Source: Streptomyces humicola (GTDB taxonomy: Bacteria; Actinomycetota; Actinomycetes; Streptomycetales; Streptomycetaceae). Taken from it: DNA of 64,000 bases. This document shows positions 15,896 to 24,873 of this stretch, one piece after another. The stretch spans positions 62,001 to 126,000 of the forward strand of contig NZ_JANFNG010000005.1 of assembly GCF_024436035.1 (NCBI RefSeq), in the 5' to 3' direction. How positions within the stretch are numbered: position 1 is the first letter of the stretch; each line of letters opens with the position of its first letter. The notes beneath the pieces were generated by a model. That model made no database searches, was not told the DNA's origin, and was given only the letters and a program-made list of their open reading frames with translations. Made by a program: the position numbers and the translations under genes.

Positions 15896-17626
15896 TCAGA
15901 CCCGTTGCATGTTGTAGTCGCCCTTGCGGCCGGTGCCGAAGCGCCGCAGCGCACCGTCGGGGCCGGAGGCGTTGGGCCGGATGAAGATCCAGTTCTGCCA
16001 GGCGCTGAGGCGGCCGAAGATCTTGGTCTCCATCGTCTCGGGGCCAACGAAGCGGTGGTTGGCCTCCATGCCGGTCAGGGCGTCGGGCGACAGCGCGGCC
16101 CGCTCCTCGAGGACGATGCGCAGCTCGTCGGCGAAGTCGATGTCGTCCAGGGCGAGGGTGACCAGCCCGAGTTCGGTGGCGGCGGCCGCGTCGAGACGCT
16201 CGCCGGTCCGGGCCTTGGCGGCGGTGACGTCCTCGTCGTGGCCCCAGAAGCGGGACGCGATACGGCTGAGACCGTTGCTCATCGGCCAGGCGCCGAAGTT
16301 GGACTCGCTCAGCACGATGGTGGCCGGCGTCGCGTCCGGGTCGACATCCTGGTAGACGCCTTCCAGGATGTACTGCCGGTCGGCGGCCAGGGCCAGTTCG
16401 AGCAGCAGGCCGGCGAAGCAGGTGTCGGGCTCGATGACGGCCACGATGCTGCGGCTGGTGACATCGAGGCGCTTGAGGGTCCGCTTGTAGTAGTGGCGGA
16501 TCTCGTTGACCAGCCAGTTGTCGGCGAGCTCGGTGAGCTGCGCGTCGTAGGCCAGCACGGCGTCGGCGTCGCCCTGGGCGCGGATCAGCCAGGTGCCGAT
16601 CTCCTGCTCGTTGGTGCGCAGGTGCAGGATCAGGTCGTCCAGCGCGCGGGTGACCGCCAGCGGCCAGTAGTCGGCGCCCTGGGCGTGGATCGCGGCGCCG
16701 TCTACCGGCGGCGCGTCCACCGGCGCGTGCACGGTGATCTCGGCGAGCCGCGAGTCGCGGTCGATGGTGGCCGTCACGTGCGGGTACGTGATGCTGTCGC
16801 CGGACGCCTTGCGGTCCAGGGGGGTCAGTGCGATGCCCTGCGCGTCGGACGGGCGGGAGGAGGTAGCGGCGGCCTCGTGAGCGCGGCGGGCGATCTCCTC
16901 GGCGAAGCCGGCCCGCGGCACGGTGAAGTCGGCCAGGCCCCACTCGACGGCGGTGGCACCGCGGAAGCCCTCGGACTTGGTGGCGAAGATGTCGGCGCGG
17001 TCCTTACGGACGTGCCGCTTGTCGACCACGCGGGTCAGGCCACCGGTGCCGGGCAGCACGCCGAGCAGCGGGACCTCGGGCAGCGACACGGCCGAGGAAC
17101 CGTCATCGATGAGGATGATCTGGTCGCAGGCGAGCGCCAGTTCGTAACCGCCTCCGGCCGCCGTGCCGTTGAGCGCGGCGATCCAGGTCTGGCCGGAGCT
17201 GGTCGTGGCGTCCTCGATGCCGTTGCGCGTCTCGTTGGTGAACTTGCAGAAGTTCACCTTCCAGGCGTGCGAGGACTGGGCGAGCATCCGGATGTTGGCG
17301 CCGGCGCAAAACATCCGCTCCAGGGCGCTGGTCATCACGACCGACTTGACCTCGGGGTGCTCGAAGCGCAGCCGCTGCACGATGTCGTACAGCTCGATGT
17401 CGACGCCCAGGTCGTACGAGTTCATCTTCAGCTCGTAACCGGGGACGAGCCCGCCGTCCTGGTCGACGCCGAGGATCACCGTGGCGACTTCCCCGTCCAC
17501 CTCGACCCTCCAATGGCGGTAGCTGTCGGGAGTTACACGGAAGGAGATCTCCGGCGCGGCCTCGGGCTGGGCCGGTGCCGCACCTTCCTTCGCGGAACTG
17601 TCACTCACGGAAGCGGAGACGGACAT
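15896..17626 (-). CDS. boxC: BoxC, benzoyl-CoA-dihydrodiol lyase
   Basis: About 576 residues, a large two-part crotonase-superfamily protein. The N-terminal crotonase-like domain has AGANIRMLAQSSHAWKVN and NGTAAGGGYELALACDQI; the C-terminal half carries a second, diverged crotonase segment (FAGLLLELALAADRQY) and ends with WIFIRPNASG. BoxC opens 2,3-epoxy-benzoyl-CoA hydrolytically, giving 3,4-dehydroadipyl-CoA semialdehyde and formate. The ATG at 17626 has GAGAGGTG upstream. It heads the boxC-ligase-reductase-ferredoxin operon with its own promoter. Confidence 0.93.
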   Translation of the reverse strand: MSVSASVSDSSAKEGAAPAQPEAAPEISFRVTPDSYRHWRVEVDGEVATVILGVDQDGGLVPGYELKMNSYDLGVDIELYDIVQRLRFEHPEVKSVVMTSALERMFCAGANIRMLAQSSHAWKVNFCKFTNETRNGIEDATTSSGQTWIAALNGTAAGGGYELALACDQIILIDDGSSAVSLPEVPLLGVLPGTGGLTRVVDKRHVRKDRADIFATKSEGFRGATAVEWGLADFTVPRAGFAEEIARRAHEAAATSSRPSDAQGIALTPLDRKASGDSITYPHVTATIDRDSRLAEITVHAPVDAPPVDGAAIHAQGADYWPLAVTRALDDLILHLRTNEQEIGTWLIRAQGDADAVLAYDAQLTELADNWLVNEIRHYYKRTLKRLDVTSRSIVAVIEPDTCFAGLLLELALAADRQYILEGVYQDVDPDATPATIVLSESNFGAWPMSNGLSRIASRFWGHDEDVTAAKARTGERLDAAAATELGLVTLALDDIDFADELRIVLEERAALSPDALTGMEANHRFVGPETMETKIFGRLSAWQNWIFIRPNASGPDGALRRFGTGRKGDYNMQRV

Positions 17627-17672
17627 GCCACACCTCTCAGCAGACTGGGCGGACGACGTAGACACTCTCAAC

Positions 17673-17700
17673 ATTCTACGCCAATATGAATCTAGTTCAA
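17673..17700 (-). promoter_or_regulatory. Promoter of the boxC operon
   Basis: Minus strand: TTGAAC, 16 bases, TAGAAT, about 40 bases upstream of the boxC ATG. The -10 hexamer is part of the GTAGAA-type sequence repeated at other promoters in the window. Confidence 0.55.
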
Positions 17701-17740
17701 TTGCTTGTAGATAATTATGGCAGGGGTTGGCTCCCGGTGT

Positions 17741-17771
17741 GCGCCGGACCGGCGTCGGGCCGGTCCGGCGC
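17741..17771 (-). terminator. Hairpin downstream of boxB
   Basis: GCGCCGGACCGGC and GCCGGTCCGGCGC form a perfect 13-bp stem with a 5-base loop. It lies between the boxB stop and the boxC promoter, so it should end the boxB transcript. Confidence 0.65.
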
Positions 17772-17852
17772 GCCCGCATGGGCGGGAGTGGTCAACAGCC
17801 ATGGAGCCCACCCACGGGTGGCCGCCAGGGCTGTGCCGTCCGTCGGGCGGAA

Positions 17853-19331
17853 TCAGGCGAGGGCTTCCTCGGCGAGATGCACGTAGTCGAACTCGACCGG
17901 CTGCTCGTTGATGCCGGCCTGCGGCGGAGCGATCCAGCCGGCGAACTTGCCGGGCTCGTACTCGGGCACCATCAGCGCCGCGACCGCCCTGCGGTCCTCG
18001 TCACTCGGCAGCCAGTCGCCCTTGCGGGCCTCCCACGTCGCGTCGTCGACGACCTCGCCCTCGGGGCTCACGTGGTGGTCGGCGTAGACGCCGACCGCGC
18101 GGTGGAAGCCCTCGTGCGGCAGGAACAGCCGCTGCTCCAGGCCCGCGTCTTCCAGCGCCTGGTTCCAGCGGCGCACGCCGTTGGCGCAGTCGGCCACATA
18201 CTCGTCGCGCAGGTCCAGGTTGAGGGCACTGAGCAGCGGCACGGACTTCTGGACGATCAGGCCGTCCTCGACCACGTTCATCGTGCGCTCGGCGCCCAGC
18301 AGTTCGTGGTCGTCCTTGCGCCGCGTCTCCTGCCAGCGGCCCTTGAGGCCGGAGCTGTAGTAGTTGCCGGCATTGGTGGACCGCTCCGAGCCGAACAGGT
18401 CCATGGAGACGGAGTACTGGAAGTTCAGGTACTTCTGGATGACCGGCAGCGGGATGCCGCCGTACTGCCAGATGTCCTCGGTGTCGTGCTCCTTCATCAG
18501 CTCGGCGGTCCGCTCCACCACGCGCTGCACGCCGGTGGTGCCGACGAACATGTGGTGCGCTTCTTCCTTGAGCATGAACTCGCAGGTGCGCGCCAGCGGG
18601 TCGAAGCCGGACTCCTTGAGGGTGCCGAGCTGGTACTTCCCGTCGCGGTCGGTGAAGTACGTGAACATGAAGAACTGGAGCCAGTCGGTGGTCTCCTCAT
18701 TGAAGGCGCCGAGGATACGCGGGCTGTCCGGGTCTCCCGAGTTGCGCTTGAGCAGCTGCTCCGCCTCCTCCCGTCCCTCACGGCCGAAGTACGCGTGCAG
18801 CAGGTAGACCATCGCCCAGAGGTGACGGCCCTCCTCGACGTTGACCTGGAAGAGGTTGCGCAGGTCGTACAGGCTCGGCGCGGTGCTGCCGAGGATGCGC
18901 TGCTGCTCGACGGAGGCGGGCTCGGTGTCGCCCTGGACGACGATCAGGCGCTGGAGCTCCGCGCGGTACTCACCGGGGACCTCTTGCCAGGCCGGCTCGC
19001 CCTTGTGCTTGCCGAAGGCGATCTTGCGGTCGGGGTCGCGGTCCGCAAGGAAGATGCCCCAGCGGTACTCCTCCATGGGCACGTGCGCGAAGTGCGCCCA
19101 GCCGTCACGGCCGACCGCGATCGCGGTGCGCAGGTAGACGTCCTTCGTCGGCAGGGAGGGTCCGAGCTGCTTCCACCAGTCGAGGAACTTCGGCTGCCAG
19201 CCCTCCAGAGCACGCTGGAGGCGCCGGTCTGCGGCCAGGTCGACGTTGTTGGGGATGCGCTCGTTGTAGTCGATCGTGCTGAGCGGGCCGGTCGGGCTGG
19301 GTGCCGGCCCGGTACGGGCGTCAGTGGACAT
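17853..19331 (-). CDS. boxB: BoxB, benzoyl-CoA 2,3-epoxidase oxygenase component
   Basis: 492 residues related to the class I diiron oxygenase BoxB. Metal-ligand motifs are visible as VNVEEGRHLWAMVYLLHAYFG (around 165) and LKEEAHHMFVGTTG (around 255). The enzyme uses O2 and two electrons to epoxidise the ring of benzoyl-CoA. AGGAGAG precedes the ATG at 19331. The gene has its own promoter and terminator, separate from boxC. The electron donor is not a fused BoxA; the ferredoxin and reductase at 12882-14267 are the best candidates. Confidence 0.93.
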   Translation of the reverse strand: MSTDARTGPAPSPTGPLSTIDYNERIPNNVDLAADRRLQRALEGWQPKFLDWWKQLGPSLPTKDVYLRTAIAVGRDGWAHFAHVPMEEYRWGIFLADRDPDRKIAFGKHKGEPAWQEVPGEYRAELQRLIVVQGDTEPASVEQQRILGSTAPSLYDLRNLFQVNVEEGRHLWAMVYLLHAYFGREGREEAEQLLKRNSGDPDSPRILGAFNEETTDWLQFFMFTYFTDRDGKYQLGTLKESGFDPLARTCEFMLKEEAHHMFVGTTGVQRVVERTAELMKEHDTEDIWQYGGIPLPVIQKYLNFQYSVSMDLFGSERSTNAGNYYSSGLKGRWQETRRKDDHELLGAERTMNVVEDGLIVQKSVPLLSALNLDLRDEYVADCANGVRRWNQALEDAGLEQRLFLPHEGFHRAVGVYADHHVSPEGEVVDDATWEARKGDWLPSDEDRRAVAALMVPEYEPGKFAGWIAPPQAGINEQPVEFDYVHLAEEALA

Positions 19332-19369
19332 CAGCGCTCTCCTGTGGTTGGTCTTCACTCCCCGATAAA

Positions 19370-19398
19370 GTTCTACGCGTTCTTTGCGCTACTGCCAA
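19370..19398 (-). promoter_or_regulatory. Promoter of boxB
   Basis: Minus strand: TTGGCA, 17 bases, TAGAAC, about 40 bases upstream of the boxB ATG. The spacing is ideal and the -10 overlaps another TTCTAC/GTAGAA motif. Confidence 0.6.
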
Positions 19399-19530
19399 GG
19401 GTCTGTCGAACTTTTTGGTCCCGATGTCCCGCGGGAGCGGGGTCGGGGCGGCTACAAACCACACAAACAGGGCGTCCTGACAGGTGAGGTCAGGCGGCGG
19501 GTAGCGCTGGATGGCCATCTGGGCCAACAT

Positions 19531-19560
19531 TTGACGCAATCGGCAACTAGGTACTAATTC
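19531..19560 (+). promoter_or_regulatory. Promoter of the flavin oxidoreductase gene
   Basis: TTGACG at 19531-19536 is followed by A/T-rich TACTAATT ending a few bases before the GTG at 19563. No ribosome binding site lies between, so the transcript may be leaderless or very short-leadered. Confidence 0.45.
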
Positions 19561-19562
19561 CT

Positions 19563-20612
19563 GTGGCGAATGTGGAGAACCCCGTGGGACCGATCAGCAA
19601 CCGGTACACCAAGCTCGTGGGCATCGAGCACCCGATCGTGCAGGAGGGCCTGGGCCCCTTCAAGACGGCCCGGCTGGCGGCGGCGGTGTCCGACGCAGGC
19701 GGCCTCGGCACGGTGAGCATGCCCGGCATGCCGGACGACCTGCAGGAGAGCGCGCGAACCTTCCGCGCGCACATCGAAGAGTGCGCCTCGCTCACCGACA
19801 AGCCGTTCGCCGTGAACATCCCGGTCGGCGTGGACGCCGACGGCAAGGTGATGCCGTTCACCGACGTCTACATCGACACGGTCTTCGCCGCCCGCGCGGC
19901 GGACGAGGGCCTGGCCCGCCAGCTGAAAGTGCTCACCACCTCGGCCGGCTACCCCGGCGGCTACGTCCGGCGCATCCACGACGCGGGCATGATCAGCCAG
20001 CACAAGGTGGGCGCGACCCGGCAGGCACTCAAGGCGCAGGAGGCGGGCGTGGACGCGATCATCGCCTCCGGTTTCGAGATGGGCGGACACGCGCCCAGCA
20101 AGGCCGTTCACACCTACGTCCTGGTGCCCAACGTCACGCAGGCCGTGCACGTCCCCGTGGTGCTCTCCGGCGGCGCCCGCGACGGCCGGACGCTGGCCGC
20201 CGCGCTGTGCCTGGGCGCGGACGCGGTCGCCATGGGCACCCGCTTCATCGCCACCGAGGACAACGCCGACTGGCACCCCAACTACGCCCAGGCGCTGATC
20301 GACGCCCGCGAGGGCGACGACGTGGCCTTCGACGGCGTCTACGGTCCCTGCCGGGGCTTGCGCAACAAGGCATCGGAGTCGCTGCTGCATACCGACGCCA
20401 CCGTGCACAGCGCGGTGGAGCTGACGCGGTGGAAGATCGAGCAGATGCAACTCGCCCAGACCACGGGCGATGTGGAGAACGGTCTGGTGCTCGCGGGTCA
20501 GGTGGCGAGCGCCATCGCCGATGTGGTGCGAGTCGCAGAGTTCCTACCGGCCATGGCGCAGGAGGCCGCGGGTATCCTGAAGTCCCTGGCTGCGCCCGTC
20601 ACCCTCGCATAA
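19563..20612 (+). CDS. Nitronate monooxygenase/2-nitropropane dioxygenase-like flavin oxidoreductase
   Basis: 349 residues forming an FMN-binding TIM barrel of the nitronate monooxygenase/FabK group: HPIVQEGLGPFKTARLAAAVSDAGGLGT, a central GFEMGGHAP region and the phosphate-binding VVLSGGARDG and GADAVAMGTRFIATEDN. Members oxidise nitronates or reduce enoyl thioesters. The local role is not evident; detoxification or reduction of an enoyl-CoA intermediate are both possible. It starts with GTG, diverges from boxB and precedes the adenylate kinase. Confidence 0.8.
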   Translation: MANVENPVGPISNRYTKLVGIEHPIVQEGLGPFKTARLAAAVSDAGGLGTVSMPGMPDDLQESARTFRAHIEECASLTDKPFAVNIPVGVDADGKVMPFTDVYIDTVFAARAADEGLARQLKVLTTSAGYPGGYVRRIHDAGMISQHKVGATRQALKAQEAGVDAIIASGFEMGGHAPSKAVHTYVLVPNVTQAVHVPVVLSGGARDGRTLAAALCLGADAVAMGTRFIATEDNADWHPNYAQALIDAREGDDVAFDGVYGPCRGLRNKASESLLHTDATVHSAVELTRWKIEQMQLAQTTGDVENGLVLAGQVASAIADVVRVAEFLPAMAQEAAGILKSLAAPVTLA

Positions 20613-20625
20613 TTCCCGCCACCAG

Positions 20626-20653
20626 GTGTGGGTCTGGTGTGCCGGTCCCACAC
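20626..20653 (+). terminator. Hairpin after the flavin oxidoreductase gene
   Basis: GTGTGGG and CCCACAC pair across a 14-base loop, 13 bases after the stop codon. It may end or weaken transcription before the adenylate kinase gene. No T-run follows. Confidence 0.35.
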
Positions 20654-20885
20654 TTCCGTGTCCGCAGCCGTACCGCCCTCTTCACTCCTCCCTTCACGTG
20701 TTCCGCGCGTGGCCGCGCCCGACTCGAGCGAGCTGCTGGAGCGTGCGACGCCCTACCCGCCCCCGGCGGTGCCGCGTCGCGCTCGCCTCCCGGCGCAGCG
20801 CCGCGCCCGGGCCGAGCAACCCTCAAGCAACCCGCGCAAGGCCGCGTTCACCTCCAGCCTCGCCACTTCGAAAGGTTTCTCGCTG

Positions 20886-21482
20886 ATGCGTATCGTGCTG
20901 GTCGGACCCCCCGGAGCAGGCAAGGGCACGCAGGCCGAGATCATCTCGGCCCAGCTCGCCGTGCCGCACATCTCCACCGGGGACATCTTCCGGGCCAACC
21001 TGCGCCAGGGCACCGAGCTGGGCAAGTCGGCCCAGTCCTACATGGACGCCGGAGACCTGGTCCCTGACGAGGTGGTCATCGCCATGATGCGCGACCGGCT
21101 AGCCGAGCCCGACGCGGCCACCGGCTTCCTACTCGACGGCTTCCCGCGCAGTCGCCCGCAGGCGCAGGCGCTCGACGGACTGCTCACGGACCTGGGCACC
21201 TCGCTCAATGCGGTGCTCGAACTGCGTGTCGACACCGAGGAGGTGGTCCGCAGGCTGGCCGTGCGCAGCGCCGAGTCGGGCCGCTCGGACGACACCACCG
21301 AGACCGTACGCCGCCGCCAGGAGGTCTACGCTCAGCAGACCGCCCCGCTGGTCACCCACTACGCCGACCAGGGCCTGCTGCACGCGGTCGACGCGGTCGG
21401 CGAGGTGGACAAGGTGACCGAGCGGATCATGCGGGCGCTCGACGCCGAGGGCACGGGACGCAGCTGTGCCGTTTTGGCCTGA
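20886..21482 (+). CDS. adk: Adenylate kinase paralogue
   Basis: 198 residues. The P-loop [10 protein letters not shown] opens the protein; [31 protein letters not shown] and [14 protein letters not shown] are the AMP-binding, core and arginine regions. The LID is short ([13 protein letters not shown]) and has no zinc cysteines. It catalyses AMP + ATP to 2 ADP. The housekeeping actinobacterial adk normally lies in the ribosomal secY region, so this is likely an extra copy. Beside three AMP-forming acyl-CoA ligases it could recycle the AMP they release. GAAAGG lies ten bases before the ATG. Confidence 0.88.
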   Translation: MRIVLVGPPGAGKGTQAEIISAQLAVPHISTGDIFRANLRQGTELGKSAQSYMDAGDLVPDEVVIAMMRDRLAEPDAATGFLLDGFPRSRPQAQALDGLLTDLGTSLNAVLELRVDTEEVVRRLAVRSAESGRSDDTTETVRRRQEVYAQQTAPLVTHYADQGLLHAVDAVGEVDKVTERIMRALDAEGTGRSCAVLA

Positions 21483-21629
21483 CTCCCGTACGCGGCCGGG
21501 CAGTTGACGCCCCTCCCCGTACCGGCCTGAGCATCCGGCCCCGCACGCGACTGTCGGCGGGCCGCCGCTTCACGCGGGGCGCCCCCCCGACTCGTATACG
21601 GACCGACTGGCCGGAGTTACGGACCAACC

Positions 21630-21666
21630 GGCCGGACCGGCCCGGGTTGCCGGGGCCGGTCCGGCC
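21630..21666. terminator. Bidirectional terminator hairpin
   Basis: GGCCGGACCGGCCC and GGGCCGGTCCGGCC form a perfect 14-bp stem with a 9-base loop. It lies between the converging adenylate kinase and acyl-CoA synthetase genes and can serve both. Confidence 0.7.
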
Positions 21667-21671
21667 TCACC

Positions 21672-23321
21672 TCATCTCGGCTGGGGCGCCGACGACTGGG
21701 CGACCTGCGCCTCCAGGACGCCGGCGGCGAACTGCTCCTTGAGCTTGAACTTCTGGGCCTTACCGGACGCGGTGACCGGGAAGTCGTCGACGAAGATCCA
21801 GTACACCGGCGACTTGTGGGCCGCCATCCGCTCACGGCAGAACTTCTTCAGCTCGTCTGCGGTCGGCGTCTGCTCGCCGTCCTTGATCCGGATCACCGCG
21901 GCGATCTGCTCGCCCCACTTCTCGTCCGGGACGCCGATCACCGCGATGTGCCCGACGGCGGGGTGCAGTTCGAGGAGTTCCTCGATCTCCCGGGGGTATA
22001 TGTTCACTCCGCCGCGGATGATCATGTCCTTCAGGCGGCCGGTGACCTTGATGAAGCCGCGCTCATCCATGGTGCCCATGTCGCCCATGTGCACCCAGCC
22101 CTCGGAGTCGATTGTCTCCGCGGTTTCCTTGGGCAGCTCGTAGTAACCGATCATGTTCTGGTAACCGCGGCAGCAGATCTCGCCCGTCCCGCCGAGCGGC
22201 AGCGGGGCGTTGGTGACCAGATCGGCGATCTTGACCTCCAGGTGGGCCAGCGGCCGGCCGACGGTCTCCGACTGGTCCTCGGCCGAGTCGGTCACCCGGG
22301 TCTGGCTGATGACGCCGTGCATCTCGGTCTGGCCGAAGAGAATGCTGAACTGACAGTTGAGCGCGGCGATCGTGCGCCGCACCAGCGCCGCCGGCACCGC
22401 CGCGGCGCCCGACATGATGGTCTGGAGGCTCGACAGGTCGCGCGACTCGCGGTCGGGGTGGTCCAGCAGGGCCATCAGCATGGTGGGCACCACCAGGGTG
22501 TGGGTGCCCTTGTACGCCTCGAAGAGCTCCAGCATCAGCCCGGCGTCGAAGCCGCCCATGATGACGAAGGTGCCGTGCATCGCCACCGCGCCGAAGGACG
22601 TCACCGCGCCGCCGCCGATGTGGTACATCGGCATCGCGTTGATGTAAACACCGCCGTCTGACATGCCGGCCCGCAGTGCCACGAAGTGCGCCTCGTTGAC
22701 AAGTCCCTTGTGGTGCAGCAGAGCGCCCTTGGGGAAGCCCGTGGTGCCCGAGGTGTACTGGACTTGGATCGGTTCGGTGGGCGCGACCGGGGGCAGCTCC
22801 TGCTCCGGGTCGCCGGACGCCAGGAAGGCGTCCCAGTCGGAGAAGGAGACGACCTCCTTGAGGTCGGGCAACTGCGGCAGCACCTCGTCCACCACGGTCC
22901 GCATGTCGAAGTCGCGGTAGGAGTCGACATGGAACAGGCCCGCCGAGCGGGACTGCTTGAGGATGTACCCCAACTCCTGGCTGCGGTAGGCGGGGTTCAC
23001 GGCGACCATTATCATGCCCGCGAGGCTGATCCCCTCCTGGAGGATGATCCAGTCCGCGCTGTTGGGCGCCCAGATCGCGATCCGCTCCCCCGGCGAGAAG
23101 CGCTTCAGCAGTGCGCGGGCAGCGTGCTCGGCCGCGTCGAGGAATTGCGTATACGTCCAGGACCGGCGCTCGGCCGGATCCTTGACGCCGTCGACCAGCG
23201 CCAACCGTTCCGGCGCGGCTTGCGCCGCTTCTCGCAGCAGCTCTCCCAGTGTCAGGTCCCGAACTTTCTCGCCACCTTCTTCAGCGGGCCAGTACGACTG
23301 GCTGAGGGGGTTCCGCTCCAT
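21672..23321 (-). CDS. AMP-dependent acyl-CoA synthetase
   Basis: 549 residues with the full set of adenylation motifs: VQYTSGTTGFPKGALL, ILFGQTEMHGVIS, GWVHMGDMG and the catalytic lysine region TASGKAQKFKLKEQF. The N-terminal SQSYWPAE and the overall length resemble medium/long-chain or fatty-acid-type CoA ligases rather than the benzoate ligase in this window. AGGAGG lies ten bases before the ATG at 23321. It is monocistronic, ending at the shared terminator. The acid it activates is not known. Confidence 0.9.
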   Translation of the reverse strand: MERNPLSQSYWPAEEGGEKVRDLTLGELLREAAQAAPERLALVDGVKDPAERRSWTYTQFLDAAEHAARALLKRFSPGERIAIWAPNSADWIILQEGISLAGMIMVAVNPAYRSQELGYILKQSRSAGLFHVDSYRDFDMRTVVDEVLPQLPDLKEVVSFSDWDAFLASGDPEQELPPVAPTEPIQVQYTSGTTGFPKGALLHHKGLVNEAHFVALRAGMSDGGVYINAMPMYHIGGGAVTSFGAVAMHGTFVIMGGFDAGLMLELFEAYKGTHTLVVPTMLMALLDHPDRESRDLSSLQTIMSGAAAVPAALVRRTIAALNCQFSILFGQTEMHGVISQTRVTDSAEDQSETVGRPLAHLEVKIADLVTNAPLPLGGTGEICCRGYQNMIGYYELPKETAETIDSEGWVHMGDMGTMDERGFIKVTGRLKDMIIRGGVNIYPREIEELLELHPAVGHIAVIGVPDEKWGEQIAAVIRIKDGEQTPTADELKKFCRERMAAHKSPVYWIFVDDFPVTASGKAQKFKLKEQFAAGVLEAQVAQSSAPQPR

Positions 23322-23523
23322 GGGTATCTCGCCTCCTGCAAGAAGGAGCCCGTTTTCCGGACATGCGGTCCAGGCAGGCCACGCCAACCACGATCTGCAG
23401 CCACAGCATCATCGTTATACATCTCACGGACGCAACTACGAAAGAGTGTAGAATGATTTTTTCTCCTCATCCTCCTGTCCTCGCACGTCTGACCCGAATC
23501 CGCAGGTAGTGGCGGATGGTGCG
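23322..23523. other. Upstream region of the acyl-CoA synthetase gene
   Basis: Contains an A/T-rich segment (23415-23465) with a GTAGAA motif at 23448-23453 and a facing CTAC. On the minus strand TATAAC is a possible -10. No gene is seen. Confidence 0.4.
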
Positions 23524-24280
23524 TCAGGTGATCACCTGGTGGGTCGGTTGGGGGCTGTGATGGAGCGCGGGGCCGGGTGCGGGCAGGCCGAGGGCCCGGC
23601 TGGCGTGCCGGGTGGACGGCTTTCCACGGCGGAGGTGGGTCGGGCCCGGGGTGGGCGGGTCGGTCAGGCGGACGGCAGGGGACGCAGGCGGCGGATGCGT
23701 GCCAGTACCGTTTCGATCAACTCCTGTGCTGCGGGGCCGAATCGCAGCAGGGGTGCGGCGGCTGGTGACCACCAGGCGGGCTGCGCGGGCGATGAGCAGG
23801 CGGCGGACGGTGGCGATCCGGGCGCGGGCTGGGCCGAGCGGGGCGATCATCTGCAGCCAGGCCGACAGGTTGTAGGCCAGCAGTGCGCCCCACATCCAGC
23901 AGGTGTTCACCGCGTGCGAGCCGGAGGGGAGGTGGTTCAGCCCGGCGCCGTAGGCGGTATCCCGGAAGAGCTCCTCGATCCGGGTGCGCCGCCGGAATGC
24001 GAACTCCGCCTGCGTGATCTCCTCGTCCAGGTCCAACTCCTCGTTGGTGGCTAAGAAGGAGTAGGCGAAGACCTCGTCCAGCTCGCCGCCCAGGGCGAGG
24101 GCGAGCTGGTTCTTGCCCACGGTGCGCGCCCGTCGCGAACGGGCATCGGCGGATATCTGCTCAGCGTCGTAGCGCACCCGCCGGGCCACCACGCGCGTGC
24201 CCTCGGGCCAGCCGGGCGGGACATAGTCGATCAACGCGACCTGTGCCCGGTCGTAGTCCTCCGGGCGGGGACCCGGTCAG
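23524..24280 (-). mobile_element. IS1380-type transposase relic (C-terminal part)
   Basis: Minus-strand translation runs DYDRAQVALIDYVPPGWPEG, then NQLALALGGELDEVFAYSFL, RRRTRIEELFRDTAYGAGLN and AVNTCWMWGALLAYNLSAWL. This is the late DDE part of IS1380-family transposases, including the catalytic Glu region (IEE). The N-terminal half is absent and the end is frameshifted into unrelated sequence, so it is inactive. It abuts the stop of the small membrane-protein gene and separates the box region from the mce region. Confidence 0.75.
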
Positions 24281-24843
24281 CGCGGACGCCTGGCGAGCTC
24301 CTTCTTCGTCGCGGCGCCGACACAAATGGTGCACGGCGTGAAGGACTCCTCGCGCGCCTCGGCGACCGTCAGCTCCTCGGGCCCCTTGCCGTCGAGCGTC
24401 GAGCAGCCCGGCGTGTGGAAACGCCTGCGGCCGGCCACGACGAGCACCACGGAGTCGTCGGTGAGCGGCTCGTCGGCCGCGTCGCCGCCCGCGTCGTTCT
24501 CGGTCGCCGCGGGAGCGGGCACAGCCTTCGGCTTGGCCTTGGCTGCCCAGCCCCTGACCCGCGATGTGGACGACGCGGCGGACGCGGCCACGGCGGTGTC
24601 GGCGTCCGCGCCGTCCTCGGCCGCCTTCCCGTCCTCGTCATCGGCCTCATCGGCGTCCGCCGCATCGGGGTCGGACTCCTCCGCCTGCGCGGCGCGCCTG
24701 CGGCGCAGCCACGCGTCGCCCCCGATGAGGATCAGGCCGAGCGCCGACACGCCGAGCGCCACGTAGACCAGGGGCGTAATCCCAAGCAGCCAGCCCAGCA
24801 GCAGGCTCACGCCGGCGACCACTATCAATATGAGCGTAAGCAC
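24277..24843 (-). CDS. Small membrane protein with acidic linker and Ada-like cysteine motif
   Basis: 188 residues. Two transmembrane helices (about 2-22 and 26-44) are followed by a basic stop-transfer patch, an acidic Asp/Ala-rich linker and an Ala/Pro stretch. A compact C-terminal motif follows: VVAGRRRFHTPGCSTL, then FTPCTIC. The H-x3-C and CxxC arrangement resembles the small zinc-binding Ada-like or ComEC-tail motif. It is the last gene of the RND-parvulin group. Function is unknown; a membrane-tethered metal or DNA-binding knuckle is possible. Confidence 0.7.
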   Translation of the reverse strand: MLTLILIVVAGVSLLLGWLLGITPLVYVALGVSALGLILIGGDAWLRRRRAAQAEESDPDAADADEADDEDGKAAEDGADADTAVAASAASSTSRVRGWAAKAKPKAVPAPAATENDAGGDAADEPLTDDSVVLVVAGRRRFHTPGCSTLDGKGPEELTVAEAREESFTPCTICVGAATKKELARRPR

Positions 24844-24873
24844 GACTCTCCCGTCCTGTACTTCCGATGCCGG

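Noticed and set aside
14318-17689. A 1123-codon plus-strand open frame
   Set aside because: It is antisense to the ligase and boxC, has no matching family features and reflects GC-rich codon use of the real genes. The same applies to the long plus-strand frames at 1680-5138 and 8910-11813.
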